A stretch of 36,553 nt of DNA from Candidatus Melainabacteria bacterium (GTDB lineage Bacteria; Vulcanimicrobiota; JABDET01), in the NCBI GenBank assembly GCA_013286945.1, contig JABDET010000008.1, positions 1 to 36,553 on the forward strand, given 5' to 3'. Each line of letters starts with the position of its first letter. The stretch's first letter is position 1. The notes below the pieces were generated by a model. It saw nothing but the letters and a program-made list of their open reading frames with translations. It was not told the DNA's origin and did no database searches. Positions 1 through 8,411 of the stretch are shown here, piece after piece. Position numbers and translations under genes: made by a program.

Positions 1-1
1 G

Positions 2-148
2 CTTCTTCTCGTGTATGCAAGCCTCGCGGCGCTTCTTCGATTGTTTAATGTCCAAAGCATGGGAGTTCAGTATGGAGTTCTTGGACTGCTTGGTCTTTTG
101 ATGCTTGGAATTCTCTGGTTTTTTCTTAAAATATTGGTTTGGAACTGA
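2..148 (+). CDS. 3' end of a hydrophobic membrane protein, probably the out-of-frame N-terminal part of the bd-like oxidase
   Basis: A frame open from the window edge encodes 48 residues and ends at TGA 146-148. It is almost wholly hydrophobic and forms two likely membrane helices separated by a short polar stretch (RLFNVQSMGVQ). It overlaps the first 44 bases of the next reading frame, which has no ATG near its start. Within the overlap lies a run of six T at 119-124. Removing one T joins this frame to the next one through the shared residues FFLK. The joined product would supply the N-terminal helices expected of a cytochrome bd subunit I. The alternative is a separate upstream membrane protein that simply overlaps the oxidase gene. 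Sequence upstream of the window would decide. Confidence 0.5.
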   Translation, partial: LLLVYASLAALLRLFNVQSMGVQYGVLGLLGLLMLGILWFFLKILVWN

Positions 149-1406
149 AACCTCCCTTGACCGAAAAAAGCTCCATTTCACGATTGGCGTTTTTCTGAAT
201 GTCTTTGGGACCGCACTTCTCATGGTGGCCAATTCATGGGCTACGTTTATGATGACACCGGCCGGTGTGGACCAAAATGGAAACCTGACCGACATCTTTC
301 TGGCCGTCAAGAATTATGCGTGGATGCCGATTAACATTCACCGCCTTATCGCCAACGTGGCATTTGGGGGTGCCGTGGCTTCTGCTTATGCCGCCTATCG
401 CTTCCTGGGAGCAACCACAAAAGAAGACAAAGCGCATTATGACTGGATGGGGTACACCGGAAACTTAGTTTCCATTTCAGCCCTGATTCCACTCCCCTTT
501 GCGGGGTATTTCCTTGGAAAAGAAATCTATGGGTTTGATCAAAGCATGGGTGTGGCCATGATGGGAGGAATTTATTCGTGGCTTTGGATCATCCAAGCGG
601 TTTTAATCGGTGGCCTCTTCTTTGCTGCCAACTACTATCTCTGGCTTGGCATGGGACGAATTCAAGGGTCGGAGCGCTATCGAGGTGCAGTAAAGTTCAT
701 GCTCTTCATTTTAGCCCTCTCGTTTGCTGTGTGGGCTACCCCTCACTCTCTGGTGGCTAGCCTTGAAGAAGCACGAAAACTGGGAGGAGCTTTCCATCCG
801 ATTCTTGGCCGCTTTGGTTTCATGACCTACAAAGTGACGGTGGTGAACTTCATGATTCTTACCACTTTCTTTAGCTTTATGCTTTATCGCCGATCCAACA
901 AGATCGAAACGGTTTCATGGGGATTGATGGGAAAACTAATTCAGTACGCCATCTTGTTGATCACATCGGCGGGAGTTCTTTTCCTTGGCATCAAAGGCGA
1001 ACACGCACAAACCCAAGTCCGTGTCGAAATCTTTTCGCCATCTCAAGTCGGCATGGTCCTTCTTGCCATGATTACCGTGACGATCATCGATGTTCTTATG
1101 TATCGAAACGCCAAGATTATCGGTGAAATCGAATGGGGAAAAATGGCACCCCGTTCGCAATACGCGCTTGTCTTCCTTGCCATTTCCTTCACTTGGCTCA
1201 TGGGACTTATGGGCTATATTCGTTCAGCCATTCGTCAGTACTGGCACGTCTGGGGTAAAATGGTGGATCGAAGTGGCTATGGCTATACGCCCAGTATCGG
1301 TTTTGCCACCACCACGGTCTCGATTGTGGTCTTCATTTTTTTCTGCATTGTGGCTTTGGTTTTCTGGATGAGTATCCGAAGTGAGCAACAAGCGAAATCA
1401 ACATGA
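105..1406 (+). CDS. Cytochrome bd-like quinol oxidase subunit I (N-terminus missing or out of frame)
   Basis: This polytopic membrane protein of about 433 residues resembles the bd-like oxidase subunits of nitrite oxidisers and related lineages rather than classical CydA. The segment VANSWATFMMTPAG (41-54) matches the conserved bd motif after the third or fourth helix. His79 in NIHR corresponds to the axial haem b558 ligand at the start of the next helix. GYIRSAIRQYWHVWGK near the C-terminus resembles the conserved GRQPW region. The only in-frame start is TTG at 105, directly after a TGA, and the usual first helices are absent, so the real start probably lies in the upstream frame. The stop overlaps the next gene as ATGA. 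No subunit II follows; three cytochromes c do, which suggests electron exchange with c-type haems rather than a standard CydAB oxidase. The terminal acceptor cannot be read from sequence. Confidence 0.75.
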   Translation: MEFSGFFLKYWFGTETSLDRKKLHFTIGVFLNVFGTALLMVANSWATFMMTPAGVDQNGNLTDIFLAVKNYAWMPINIHRLIANVAFGGAVASAYAAYRFLGATTKEDKAHYDWMGYTGNLVSISALIPLPFAGYFLGKEIYGFDQSMGVAMMGGIYSWLWIIQAVLIGGLFFAANYYLWLGMGRIQGSERYRGAVKFMLFILALSFAVWATPHSLVASLEEARKLGGAFHPILGRFGFMTYKVTVVNFMILTTFFSFMLYRRSNKIETVSWGLMGKLIQYAILLITSAGVLFLGIKGEHAQTQVRVEIFSPSQVGMVLLAMITVTIIDVLMYRNAKIIGEIEWGKMAPRSQYALVFLAISFTWLMGLMGYIRSAIRQYWHVWGKMVDRSGYGYTPSIGFATTTVSIVVFIFFCIVALVFWMSIRSEQQAKST

Positions 1407-2383
1407 AATCAGTCTTTTCAAGAATTTTACTGATGGTGGTGGTGGTCCTCGGGGTTTACACCTTCGTAGGCCACTTAGTTCCCCAATTCACTGGCGGGTA
1501 CCCGCCAGCTGAAGTAAAAATCCAACCCGGAATTAATCAAGCAGACCTCGTGAAGGTTGGACAAGATTTGGTCAACAATCGAGGGTGCTTAACCTGCCAC
1601 ACGATTGGCGGCACAGACAAAGGGCGATGTCCCAATTTGGAAACGGTTGGAAAAGAAGCGGCCACCCGATACAAGGGATACAATGCTGAGCAATACCTGC
1701 TTCGCCGCTTAACCGATCCTGATTTTAGCGAAGTTCCTGGCTATCCAAAAATCATGCCCAAGGTGTGGCAACCACCGATTGCGCTTTCTTGGCCTGAGGT
1801 TAAAGCGGTAACCGCGTACCTTGAATCTCTGGGTGGCAAGGTTACCGTGCAAGTGACTGCCGATGATGTCCAAGAGAAACCACACGAAATCAAGTTTCCT
1901 GATGGGGCTTCGGTTACCGTCAAGAAAGTGGAAGCCGCCAAAGAAATCGACCCCGCTGTCATTCAGGAAGGGCACGATGTCATGATGAGCCTTCCTGACA
2001 AAGAACGGTGCATCGCTTGCCACAAGGTCGGCACCGAAATGCCGGCCGGCTGGTTTCCGAATGGTTATGGACAGTACTGCCCCGATCTCTCAACCATTGG
2101 GGCCATGCATGATGCTGACTACGTGAAACAAAAAGTTGAAAACCCTCAAAGCCTTCCTACCGTGACCGGTTACCCGAAAACCATGATGCCGATGGATTAC
2201 AAGAAAGTCCTGAATGACAAATACGGAAAGCAAGCCGACGAAAAACTGGTTGCGTTAGCGAGCTTCATCATCAGTCATCGCGGCCAACAAAAACTGCCGC
2301 CAGAGATTTCTCCTTGGATCATTGGTGGGATGTTTCTTCTTTCGATTATCGTCGGGTTCTTCTTGAAACGGAGGAGGACTTAA
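1403..2383 (+). CDS. Dihaem membrane cytochrome c
   Basis: The 326-residue protein has an N-terminal hydrophobic helix (about 7-25), two c-type haem sites, CLTCH at 62-66 and CIACH at 203-207, and a C-terminal membrane helix (about 304-321) ending in an Arg-rich tail. It therefore looks like a periplasmic two-domain cytochrome anchored at both ends. Each haem domain is followed by a PGYPK or TGYPK(T/I)M segment whose Met is a likely distal ligand. The start ATG overlaps the stop of the oxidase gene, and the next gene begins directly after its stop, so the proteins are almost certainly co-produced. It probably passes electrons between the bd-like subunit and the other cytochromes of the operon. 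The direction of flow is inferred, not seen. Confidence 0.85.
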   Translation: MKSVFSRILLMVVVVLGVYTFVGHLVPQFTGGYPPAEVKIQPGINQADLVKVGQDLVNNRGCLTCHTIGGTDKGRCPNLETVGKEAATRYKGYNAEQYLLRRLTDPDFSEVPGYPKIMPKVWQPPIALSWPEVKAVTAYLESLGGKVTVQVTADDVQEKPHEIKFPDGASVTVKKVEAAKEIDPAVIQEGHDVMMSLPDKERCIACHKVGTEMPAGWFPNGYGQYCPDLSTIGAMHDADYVKQKVENPQSLPTVTGYPKTMMPMDYKKVLNDKYGKQADEKLVALASFIISHRGQQKLPPEISPWIIGGMFLLSIIVGFFLKRRRT

Positions 2384-3142
2384 ATGTTGTTGTGGCAATC
2401 GATCCTTCTTTTTATTTTCTTTGAGCTCTTGCTTGGACCGATTTGGAACAACGTGATTAAGTGGCCTCCCCTTCCCCATCAATTCATTAGCATTTATACC
2501 ACGATTTTTATGGCAGCCATGTTCGTTTATGTGACAAGCGATGAAGCGCGGATGAAAAGTTTTCTTTCACCCATTGTGAACACCCTTGCAAAACCTGAAA
2601 GAGCTGTGGCACGCCTGATCGTGTTTGTTGCGTTCCCCGTGGTTCTGGGGCTTTGGGCTTATTCCAAGGCCCTTCCAAAATACGAAGCTCCTGCTGAAAC
2701 GCGGACGGTCCATCCGGATCCTCCACTCCAGTTCAAGTTTCACGATCAATCGATCACCATTCAAACGGCAGAGAACCCGTATCGAAAAGATGAAAAAGAA
2801 AACCCGGCTAAATTTAAGGAAGAAGTGATGGAAGGGGCACAAGTCTACTATCAAAACTGCTTCTTTTGCCATGGAGACAATCTCGATGGCCAAGGCCCTT
2901 TTCATGAGGCATTTAATCCTGAGCCCGCTAATTTTACCGACACGGGAACGCTCGCAATTCTTCAAGAAAACTATGTGTTCTGGCGAATTTCTACCGGCGG
3001 TCCCGGACTTCCACAAAACTCGAAGTCTTGGAATTCTGCCATGCCAGTTTGGCAAAACATCTTGACCCAAGATCAAATCTGGAAAGCGGTTCTCTGGATT
3101 TACAAAGGCTCGAACTCATCACCGAGGACGTTCGCGAAATGA
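2384..3142 (+). CDS. Monohaem membrane cytochrome c
   Basis: The 252-residue protein starts on the base after the preceding stop codon. It has about three hydrophobic segments in the first 95 residues (1-22, 34-51 and 77-93), then a soluble periplasmic domain with one haem site CFFCH at 159-163. The Met in SAMPVWQ near residue 218 is the likely sixth ligand. GDNLDGQGP after the haem site is the usual class I cytochrome c loop. Its stop overlaps the ATG of the next gene (ATGA at 3139). It is the third component of the respiratory cluster, and the membrane-embedded N-terminus suggests that it docks onto the oxidase-like subunit. I recognise the cytochrome domain but not the N-terminal membrane part. 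Confidence 0.85.
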   Translation: MLLWQSILLFIFFELLLGPIWNNVIKWPPLPHQFISIYTTIFMAAMFVYVTSDEARMKSFLSPIVNTLAKPERAVARLIVFVAFPVVLGLWAYSKALPKYEAPAETRTVHPDPPLQFKFHDQSITIQTAENPYRKDEKENPAKFKEEVMEGAQVYYQNCFFCHGDNLDGQGPFHEAFNPEPANFTDTGTLAILQENYVFWRISTGGPGLPQNSKSWNSAMPVWQNILTQDQIWKAVLWIYKGSNSSPRTFAK

Positions 3143-4734
3143 GATTCGGAGCGCGAAAACTTCTTCTTATCTTGGCTCTCTCATTCCTGACAGGAGCAAT
3201 CCTTACTGTCCGACCTCTCTATTCCAAAGGGGGAGAGCTTTTCTCCATGCAGGCTCCAACAGATGCCGCATCGATGGAGAACGGCAAAGAAGTCTATGAG
3301 CAAAAGTGCCTTTGGTGCCATGGAGAAAAAGGAGATGGCAAAGGAATTACCTACGATCGCGTGAATCCAAAACCACGCGATTTCACAAAGGGAACTTATA
3401 AGTTTCGCACCACCCAATCGGGTGAAATCCCTACGGATTACGACATCTTCCGATCGATTACGAAAGGGTTATCCGGAACGACCATGTATTCATGGGAAAA
3501 AGCGCTCCCCGAGAAAGACCGTTGGGATTTGGTGGCCTACGTCAAAACGTTTTCGGATCGATTTAAAAATGAGCAATACACGAAAGACAAAGTGCTCACG
3601 TATCACGCTCCAGGGGAAAAAGGAGAACCCTATCCTGGAGATCCGGGGAAAGCGGATGCCAATCTCCTGAAAGAAGGGGACCAGGTGTACCATGACAAGA
3701 ACGGAGCCAAGTGCTTCCAATGTCATGGGGACCATGGGCGTGGCAATGGTGTTTCAGCCGACAGCCTGGTGGATGATTGGAACAACCGGATTTGGCCAGC
3801 CGATTTGACCAAGAGTTATGATCTCCGTGGCAGTGATTCAGCCCAAGATATTTACCGCGACCTTTCTACCGGTGTGAGCGGATCACCCATGCCATCGTAT
3901 CGTGGGGCGTTGGACGCGGATGATAAGAAAGACCTTGAAAAACGATGGGCTGTCTCTTATTATGTGAAAAGCCTGCAAGCACCACGAAAGCTTGGGGCAC
4001 TCGTGAAGGCTCCTCACCTCTCCGGGGATCTTCCAACCGATCCAAAAGATTCGCGATGGGACAAGATTGATTGGATTGATGTTCCTTTAGCGGGACAAGT
4101 GATCATGGACCCACGCGAATTTACCCCATCAGTCGACAACATTTCGATCAAGGCTTGTTACAACGACAAGAACGTTGCGATTCTTGTTTACTGGGAAGAT
4201 CGCACGAAAAACACGACCACCGATAAGAAGAAGTACCCGGACGGAACCCAAATTCAATTCCCCGTTCAGATTCCGAAGGATCCAGCTCAAGACGCAAAAC
4301 CATACTTTGTGTTAGGGGACAAAGAGCATCCGGTCGATCTTTGGAGCTGGAATGCCCAAGAAGTCAAAGCCGCTGAAGCAAACGCATGGGGATCTGAAAA
4401 GATTGAACCGAAGCCAGCGCTGGGCGTTTCCGCAAAAGCAATCTATGATGACGGGATGTGGAAAGTGGTCTTTACACGCCCACTTGGCACAGCCTCCAAG
4501 GATCGTGACCTTCAATTCCAAATTGGTCAGTTCATTCCGATCGCTTTTTCGGTTTGGGATGGGGACAATGGCGAACATGAGATGCAAAAATCACTTTCGG
4601 CTTGGTATTATCTCTTACTTATCCCGCCGACTTCATCCAAAGTCTACATCGCTCCGGCGATCGCCGTGCTTGTCGGAATCGGCCTCCAGCTTTGGGGAGC
4701 CAAGAAATCCCGCGAGTACTCGAAGCAGATTTAG
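3139..4734 (+). CDS. Dihaem cytochrome c with ethylbenzene-dehydrogenase-gamma-like haem b domain
   Basis: The chosen start is the ATG in the ATGA overlap with the preceding gene; the frame is open further upstream but that would run deep into the neighbour. The 531-residue product has a signal or anchor helix (about 7-25), haem sites CLWCH (57-61) and CFQCH (192-196), then a beta-rich domain (about 320-500) of the ethylbenzene dehydrogenase gamma/NxrC type, with VDLWSWNA typical of that fold, and a C-terminal membrane helix (about 506-523). In type II DMSO-reductase-family enzymes this domain binds haem b and relays electrons from the molybdenum enzyme. No molybdopterin subunit is in the window, so here the domain seems to have been recruited to a bd-like oxidase complex. 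It brings the cluster total to five c-type haem sites. Confidence 0.85.
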   Translation: MRFGARKLLLILALSFLTGAILTVRPLYSKGGELFSMQAPTDAASMENGKEVYEQKCLWCHGEKGDGKGITYDRVNPKPRDFTKGTYKFRTTQSGEIPTDYDIFRSITKGLSGTTMYSWEKALPEKDRWDLVAYVKTFSDRFKNEQYTKDKVLTYHAPGEKGEPYPGDPGKADANLLKEGDQVYHDKNGAKCFQCHGDHGRGNGVSADSLVDDWNNRIWPADLTKSYDLRGSDSAQDIYRDLSTGVSGSPMPSYRGALDADDKKDLEKRWAVSYYVKSLQAPRKLGALVKAPHLSGDLPTDPKDSRWDKIDWIDVPLAGQVIMDPREFTPSVDNISIKACYNDKNVAILVYWEDRTKNTTTDKKKYPDGTQIQFPVQIPKDPAQDAKPYFVLGDKEHPVDLWSWNAQEVKAAEANAWGSEKIEPKPALGVSAKAIYDDGMWKVVFTRPLGTASKDRDLQFQIGQFIPIAFSVWDGDNGEHEMQKSLSAWYYLLLIPPTSSKVYIAPAIAVLVGIGLQLWGAKKSREYSKQI

Positions 4735-4759
4735 ACAACCCCTATTCAAGACTCAAGGC

Positions 4760-5686
4760 TTAGGAATTCAGGGAGAAGCCCACGACGACAAGAGGATAAC
4801 TTTCGTGATCGTAGCAGGGGGTGCCACCGACAACCCCACCATGGCTGGAGTTGACCGCACGAACAGGGATTCTAAAGGGTTCGGGGTCGTTGGCAAAGCG
4901 TTCTTGGTTGATCGTGTACGATTTGCCTCGAACCCAATGCTGCCGCACTTCCTCATCTTTACAAACGACGAAGTTAGTTAGGTCACCAACACGTCTGACA
5001 CCAGCAAACTCGAAGTGACTTCCGTTTCCGGTTATCCGGCTAATCGCGTCTCCAATGGCCATCCACAAAAGGCTCGCTTCTTCACGTCCTTGGCCGAATT
5101 TTTCGTTTTGCTCCCAACGTCTCGAACAGCCGGCACCCATAGCAATGGTATACCGGTAATGCCCGTCCTCGCCAACTTTTGTATAAGGATCCTCGAAAAG
5201 AAACTTGCCAGTTGCTTCGGTAGGAGGATAACTGTCAAACTTGTAACCAGTCTCTTTGGTAATTTCCCGAGCGATTTCTACAGCACTTTTTCCCGCCGGA
5301 TCGATGTTTACATCGAGCCAGCGAACTACAGCATCATTAGTATGAACGGTTGATGTAACCTCCATACGAACGCTTGACGTAACTACGGTTGAACCAAAAA
5401 TAGCTTTCTTCTGCTCTCCTTGCGTCGTCCGCGTCACAGTCGTCTGCGGAGATCGCATCTCTTCGAGTGTTCGTGAAAAAGAGGTACCACGCCCGCCTTG
5501 CTTTGCCAACCATGCCCCAAGTCTCGCCACCGTTGCCTCCGGATAGCTCTTGGCTTTCCGGATCAGTTCATCGCGATTGGCAACCGTTGCGGCTCCGTTA
5601 GAATGTTTCGCTTTTGTAGTCCCCTCGATTCCTCCATAACGCCGCACGGTTTTAAGCAGATCTCTTTCCGCCGCTTGCAGTATCAT
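4760..5686 (-). CDS. Orphan soluble protein, 308 aa, function unknown
   Basis: I do not recognise this protein. The start is ATG at 5686, supported by AGGAGG about eight bases upstream; the frame is open to 5764 but that extension has no ribosome site. There is no signal peptide or membrane segment. The first 100 residues are charged and Ala/Thr-rich, with a possible helical segment (ATVARLGAWLAKQGG). From about residue 125 the chain becomes a mixed, likely globular domain (VVRWLDVNIDPAGKSAVEI, then REEASLLWMAIGDAISRI and HFEFAGVRRVGDLTNFVV). It converges with the cytochrome operon, 25 bases from its end. It has its own 234-bp upstream region carrying a motif shared with the orphan gene at 17467. 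It could be a lineage-specific stress, effector or structural protein; the sequence gives no direct support for any of these. Confidence 0.75.
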   Translation of the reverse strand: MILQAAERDLLKTVRRYGGIEGTTKAKHSNGAATVANRDELIRKAKSYPEATVARLGAWLAKQGGRGTSFSRTLEEMRSPQTTVTRTTQGEQKKAIFGSTVVTSSVRMEVTSTVHTNDAVVRWLDVNIDPAGKSAVEIAREITKETGYKFDSYPPTEATGKFLFEDPYTKVGEDGHYRYTIAMGAGCSRRWEQNEKFGQGREEASLLWMAIGDAISRITGNGSHFEFAGVRRVGDLTNFVVCKDEEVRQHWVRGKSYTINQERFANDPEPFRIPVRAVNSSHGGVVGGTPCYDHESYPLVVVGFSLNS

Positions 5687-5920
5687 AAACAAGAACCTCC
5701 TCGTTGTTGCACTGCCTCGGTTTGAATTGCTCCTATTAGATGTAGCGTATGATGAGCAATTCATCCCATAATTTTGGCGTATTTAAACGAGAATATCACA
5801 CCTGGAGCTTCATCCACAAGGTAAAAAAACCCTTTGAATGTTAATATTTCATGAACTTTCGGCCAATTCGAAACCCGCAATCCTTTTTAAAAGTTAACAC
5901 GAAGTGGGCGAAGATTCGAG
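5687..5920 (-). other. Intergenic region between rodA and the orphan gene
   Basis: This 234-bp AT-rich stretch lies downstream of rodA and upstream of the orphan gene. It holds the shared motif at 5838-5856, a second TGTTAA-type half-site (TTAACA at 5894-5899 on the plus strand) and a run of seven T in the minus-strand sense at 5823-5829. I see no convincing rho-independent terminator, no clean sigma70 promoter, and no tRNA or small gene. Confidence 0.6.
5838..5856 (-). promoter_or_regulatory. Shared upstream motif, copy 1
   Basis: Read on the minus strand this is GTTCATGAAATATTAACAT, 151 bases upstream of the orphan gene at 4760-5686. It matches GTTCATCAAAAGTTAACAT at 17353-17371, upstream of the other orphan gene, at 16 of 19 positions and in the same orientation relative to the downstream gene. 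The half-sites GTTCA and TTAAC form an imperfect dyad typical of a dimeric regulator. No regulator gene is obvious nearby. Confidence 0.45.
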
Positions 5921-7054
5921 TTAGCCGAGCAAGATGCGATCGCGGCGGTATTCGATGTTTAAGAGGAGGGCAATTGCCACCATGTTGGTTATCAAGCTTG
6001 AGCCACCTGAACTGATGAATGGAAGTGGAATTCCGGTAATTGGCATGATTCTCATCGTCATTCCGATGTTGATAAAAACATGAAAGAAAATCATCACCAC
6101 AATCCCAGCCGCCAGCAATTTCCCAAGACGGTCTTCCGTTTCCAGGGCAATCTTCGAACCAAACCAAAGAAGCGAAAAGAACAAAATGAGGAGCAAGAAA
6201 CCGCCAACGAATCCAAGCTCTTCTGCCGCTACGGTGAAAATGAAATCGGTTGAGTGTTCTGGAACAAATCTGAGTTGGATTTGAGTCCCTGCAAACAATC
6301 CCTTTCCTGCAAATCTTCCTGAGCCAACCGCGATTAACGATTGAATGATATTCCATCCCCAACCGCGCGGATCTTTATTGGGATCAAGAAAAATCAAAAG
6401 CCTTTCTCTTTGATAATCTTTCATCACCCGAAACACGGCACTGCCAGCCACCACGACGCTCGTCAAAATCAGCAAGGGATTCATTCCAAGAAAGAAAAGG
6501 AGTCCAAGCCAGATGGCGGCAAGAACAATCGAAGTTCCAAGATCAGGTTGAGTAAGAACAAGGAGCAATGGAACACCGGTAATCATTCCCGAAATGAACA
6601 GTGATTTTGGACTGAGCGGTTCCCGATTCTCCGAAAAAAAAGTAGCCAACGCAAGGAGCACGGCAAGTTTCGCAAATTCGGATGGTTCAAACGTTCCAAG
6701 AGGCCCGACACGAATCCAGCGTTGCGCTCCAAGCGCCGAATGCCCTTTCTTCCAGACCAGCAAGAGAAGAAAAACAGCCACCCCGTAAAGGACATAACCC
6801 AACCGAATACTAAACGAAGATCCCCCGATGGGAATGCGAAAAGTGCACAAACGTTTGTAGTCTGTCCAGAAAATCAAAAAGGCCAAGGTTAAGCCAACAA
6901 AAAAAGCAAGCGTTTGCCGACCGACGTCAGCAAAAGGGGATGAAGGGTTGTCTCGGAAGGTGGCACTGTAAATGACGATGAGCCCAAAAACAATAAGGAG
7001 CAACGTAACAGACAAGAGTGGCCAATTCATTTTGGCGTACCAGCGACGATACAT
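5921..7054 (-). CDS. rodA: Rod-shape-determining SEDS glycosyltransferase RodA
   Basis: This 377-residue polytopic membrane protein of the FtsW/RodA/SpoVE (SEDS) family polymerises peptidoglycan glycan strands with a class B penicillin-binding protein. Family landmarks are visible: GAQRWI followed by FEPSEFAKLA after the third or fourth helix, LTQPDLGTS in the middle, PEHSTDFIFTVAAEELGF in the large periplasmic loop region, and the C-terminal GIPLPFISSGGSS. About ten hydrophobic segments are present. Length fits RodA, and the lack of a divisome-type N-terminal extension argues against FtsW. It starts seven bases after the accC stop, so it is probably the last gene of the era-accB-accC-rodA unit. 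A second ATG eight codons in is also possible as the start. Confidence 0.88.
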   Translation of the reverse strand: MYRRWYAKMNWPLLSVTLLLIVFGLIVIYSATFRDNPSSPFADVGRQTLAFFVGLTLAFLIFWTDYKRLCTFRIPIGGSSFSIRLGYVLYGVAVFLLLLVWKKGHSALGAQRWIRVGPLGTFEPSEFAKLAVLLALATFFSENREPLSPKSLFISGMITGVPLLLVLTQPDLGTSIVLAAIWLGLLFFLGMNPLLILTSVVVAGSAVFRVMKDYQRERLLIFLDPNKDPRGWGWNIIQSLIAVGSGRFAGKGLFAGTQIQLRFVPEHSTDFIFTVAAEELGFVGGFLLLILFFSLLWFGSKIALETEDRLGKLLAAGIVVMIFFHVFINIGMTMRIMPITGIPLPFISSGGSSLITNMVAIALLLNIEYRRDRILLG

Positions 7055-7060
7055 CGACTT

Positions 7061-8411
7061 CTAGCCGAACACCTTCTCAAGAAGCAAAGCTTCCACGAGT
7101 CCCACATGGAGCTTCCCTTGCACGATATCGGGATGACGCAGCAATTGTCGATGAAGTGGAATGTTCGTCTTGATTCCAAGGACTTCACATTCATCCAGGG
7201 CACACAGCATCCGCTGGATCGATTCGTCGCGATTGGTCCCCCATGCCATGATTTTCCCGAGAAGACTGTCGTAGAAGGGTGTCACCTTGTCTCCTTGGCG
7301 AATGTGGGAATCGACTCGAATGCCTGGCCCACCTGGCCAATGCAATTTCTCAATTTTTCCCGTCGAAGGGGAAAACGTTTCGGGATCTTCAGCATTCACA
7401 CGGCATTCAATCGCATGCCCTTCAATTCGAATCTCTTCTTGTTTGATCGACAGAGGATCACCGAAAGCCACGTGAATCTGTTCTCTAATGAGGTCAAGCC
7501 CACTCACCATTTCGGTAATCGGATGCTCCACTTGGATCCGAGCATTGGCTTCGATGAAATAAAACTTTCCGTTGGGATCCATCAGAAATTCAATGGTTCC
7601 CGCGCCAACGTAATGAACTCCTTTGCCAATCTTGATCGCGAGTTCCTGTATCTTTTTTTCGAACAGGTGGCGTAACCGCAATGGATGGGGCTTCTTCCAT
7701 AATCTTTTGGTGCTGGCGTTGGAGCGAACATTCTCGCTCTCCAACCGCAACAACATTTCCGCTTCGATCGCCCAAGATCTGAACCTCGATGTGGCGTGGT
7801 TCAATGAGGTATTTTTCGAGATACACTCGCCCGTCATTAAAGGAAGCCTCAGCTTCTGCCCGAGCAATAGGAAGGTTTTTTTCAAGCTCAGCGGGAGAAG
7901 TCACAAAGCGCATTCCCTTCCCTCCTCCACCAGCCACCGCTTTGATCATGACCGGATAGCCAATTTGCTTGGCTTTTTTGAGCGCCTCATCCAGATCGGC
8001 GAGGACATCGGTTCCTGGAATCACCGGAACATTCAGTCGTTCTGCCAGACCACGTGCACGAGCTTTGTCACCTAGCATTCCCATTGCTTCAATCGGTGGG
8101 CCAATAAAATGGATTTGATGCTTGTCGCAAATCTCAGCAAATTGCTGGTTTTCAGCAAGAAATCCGTAACCTGGATGAATGGCATCTGCTCCGGTGATCT
8201 GGGCAGCACTCATGATGTTGGGGACATTGAGGTAACTCTTCGCCGCGGAGGGGGAACCGACACAAACCGATTCATCCGCAAGCTTGACGTGGAGCAAATC
8301 GCGATCGGCTTCGGAATAAACGGCAACAGTTTTAATTCCCATTTGCTTGCAAGCTCGAATCACTCGGACCGCGATCTCACCCCGATTGGCGATGAGAATC
8401 TTATGAAACAC
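7061..8411 (-). CDS. accC: Biotin carboxylase AccC, interrupted by a +1 frameshift
   Basis: AccC carboxylates biotin using ATP and bicarbonate in the first step of fatty-acid synthesis. The N-terminal part starts at GTG 8411 (product begins with fMet in place of Val, then FHKILIANRGEIAVRV), overlapping the end of accB. It carries the ATP-grasp loop AGGGGKGMR and the ECSLQRQHQK catalytic region. At 7653-7659 a run of seven A (coding strand) shifts the frame. The C-terminal part continues in another frame with HYVGAGTIEFLMD, EANARIQVEHP and the C-terminal domain. Deleting one A restores an uninterrupted 449-residue protein, the canonical AccC length, and both halves are well conserved. I therefore treat this as one gene with a recent or artefactual insertion, not two genes. 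Without the correction the protein would be truncated after the ATP-grasp core. Confidence 0.85.

Noticed and set aside
7106-7675. 189-codon plus-strand reading frame opposite accC
   Set aside because: It is antisense to well-conserved biotin carboxylase sequence and has no recognisable protein character or ribosome site.
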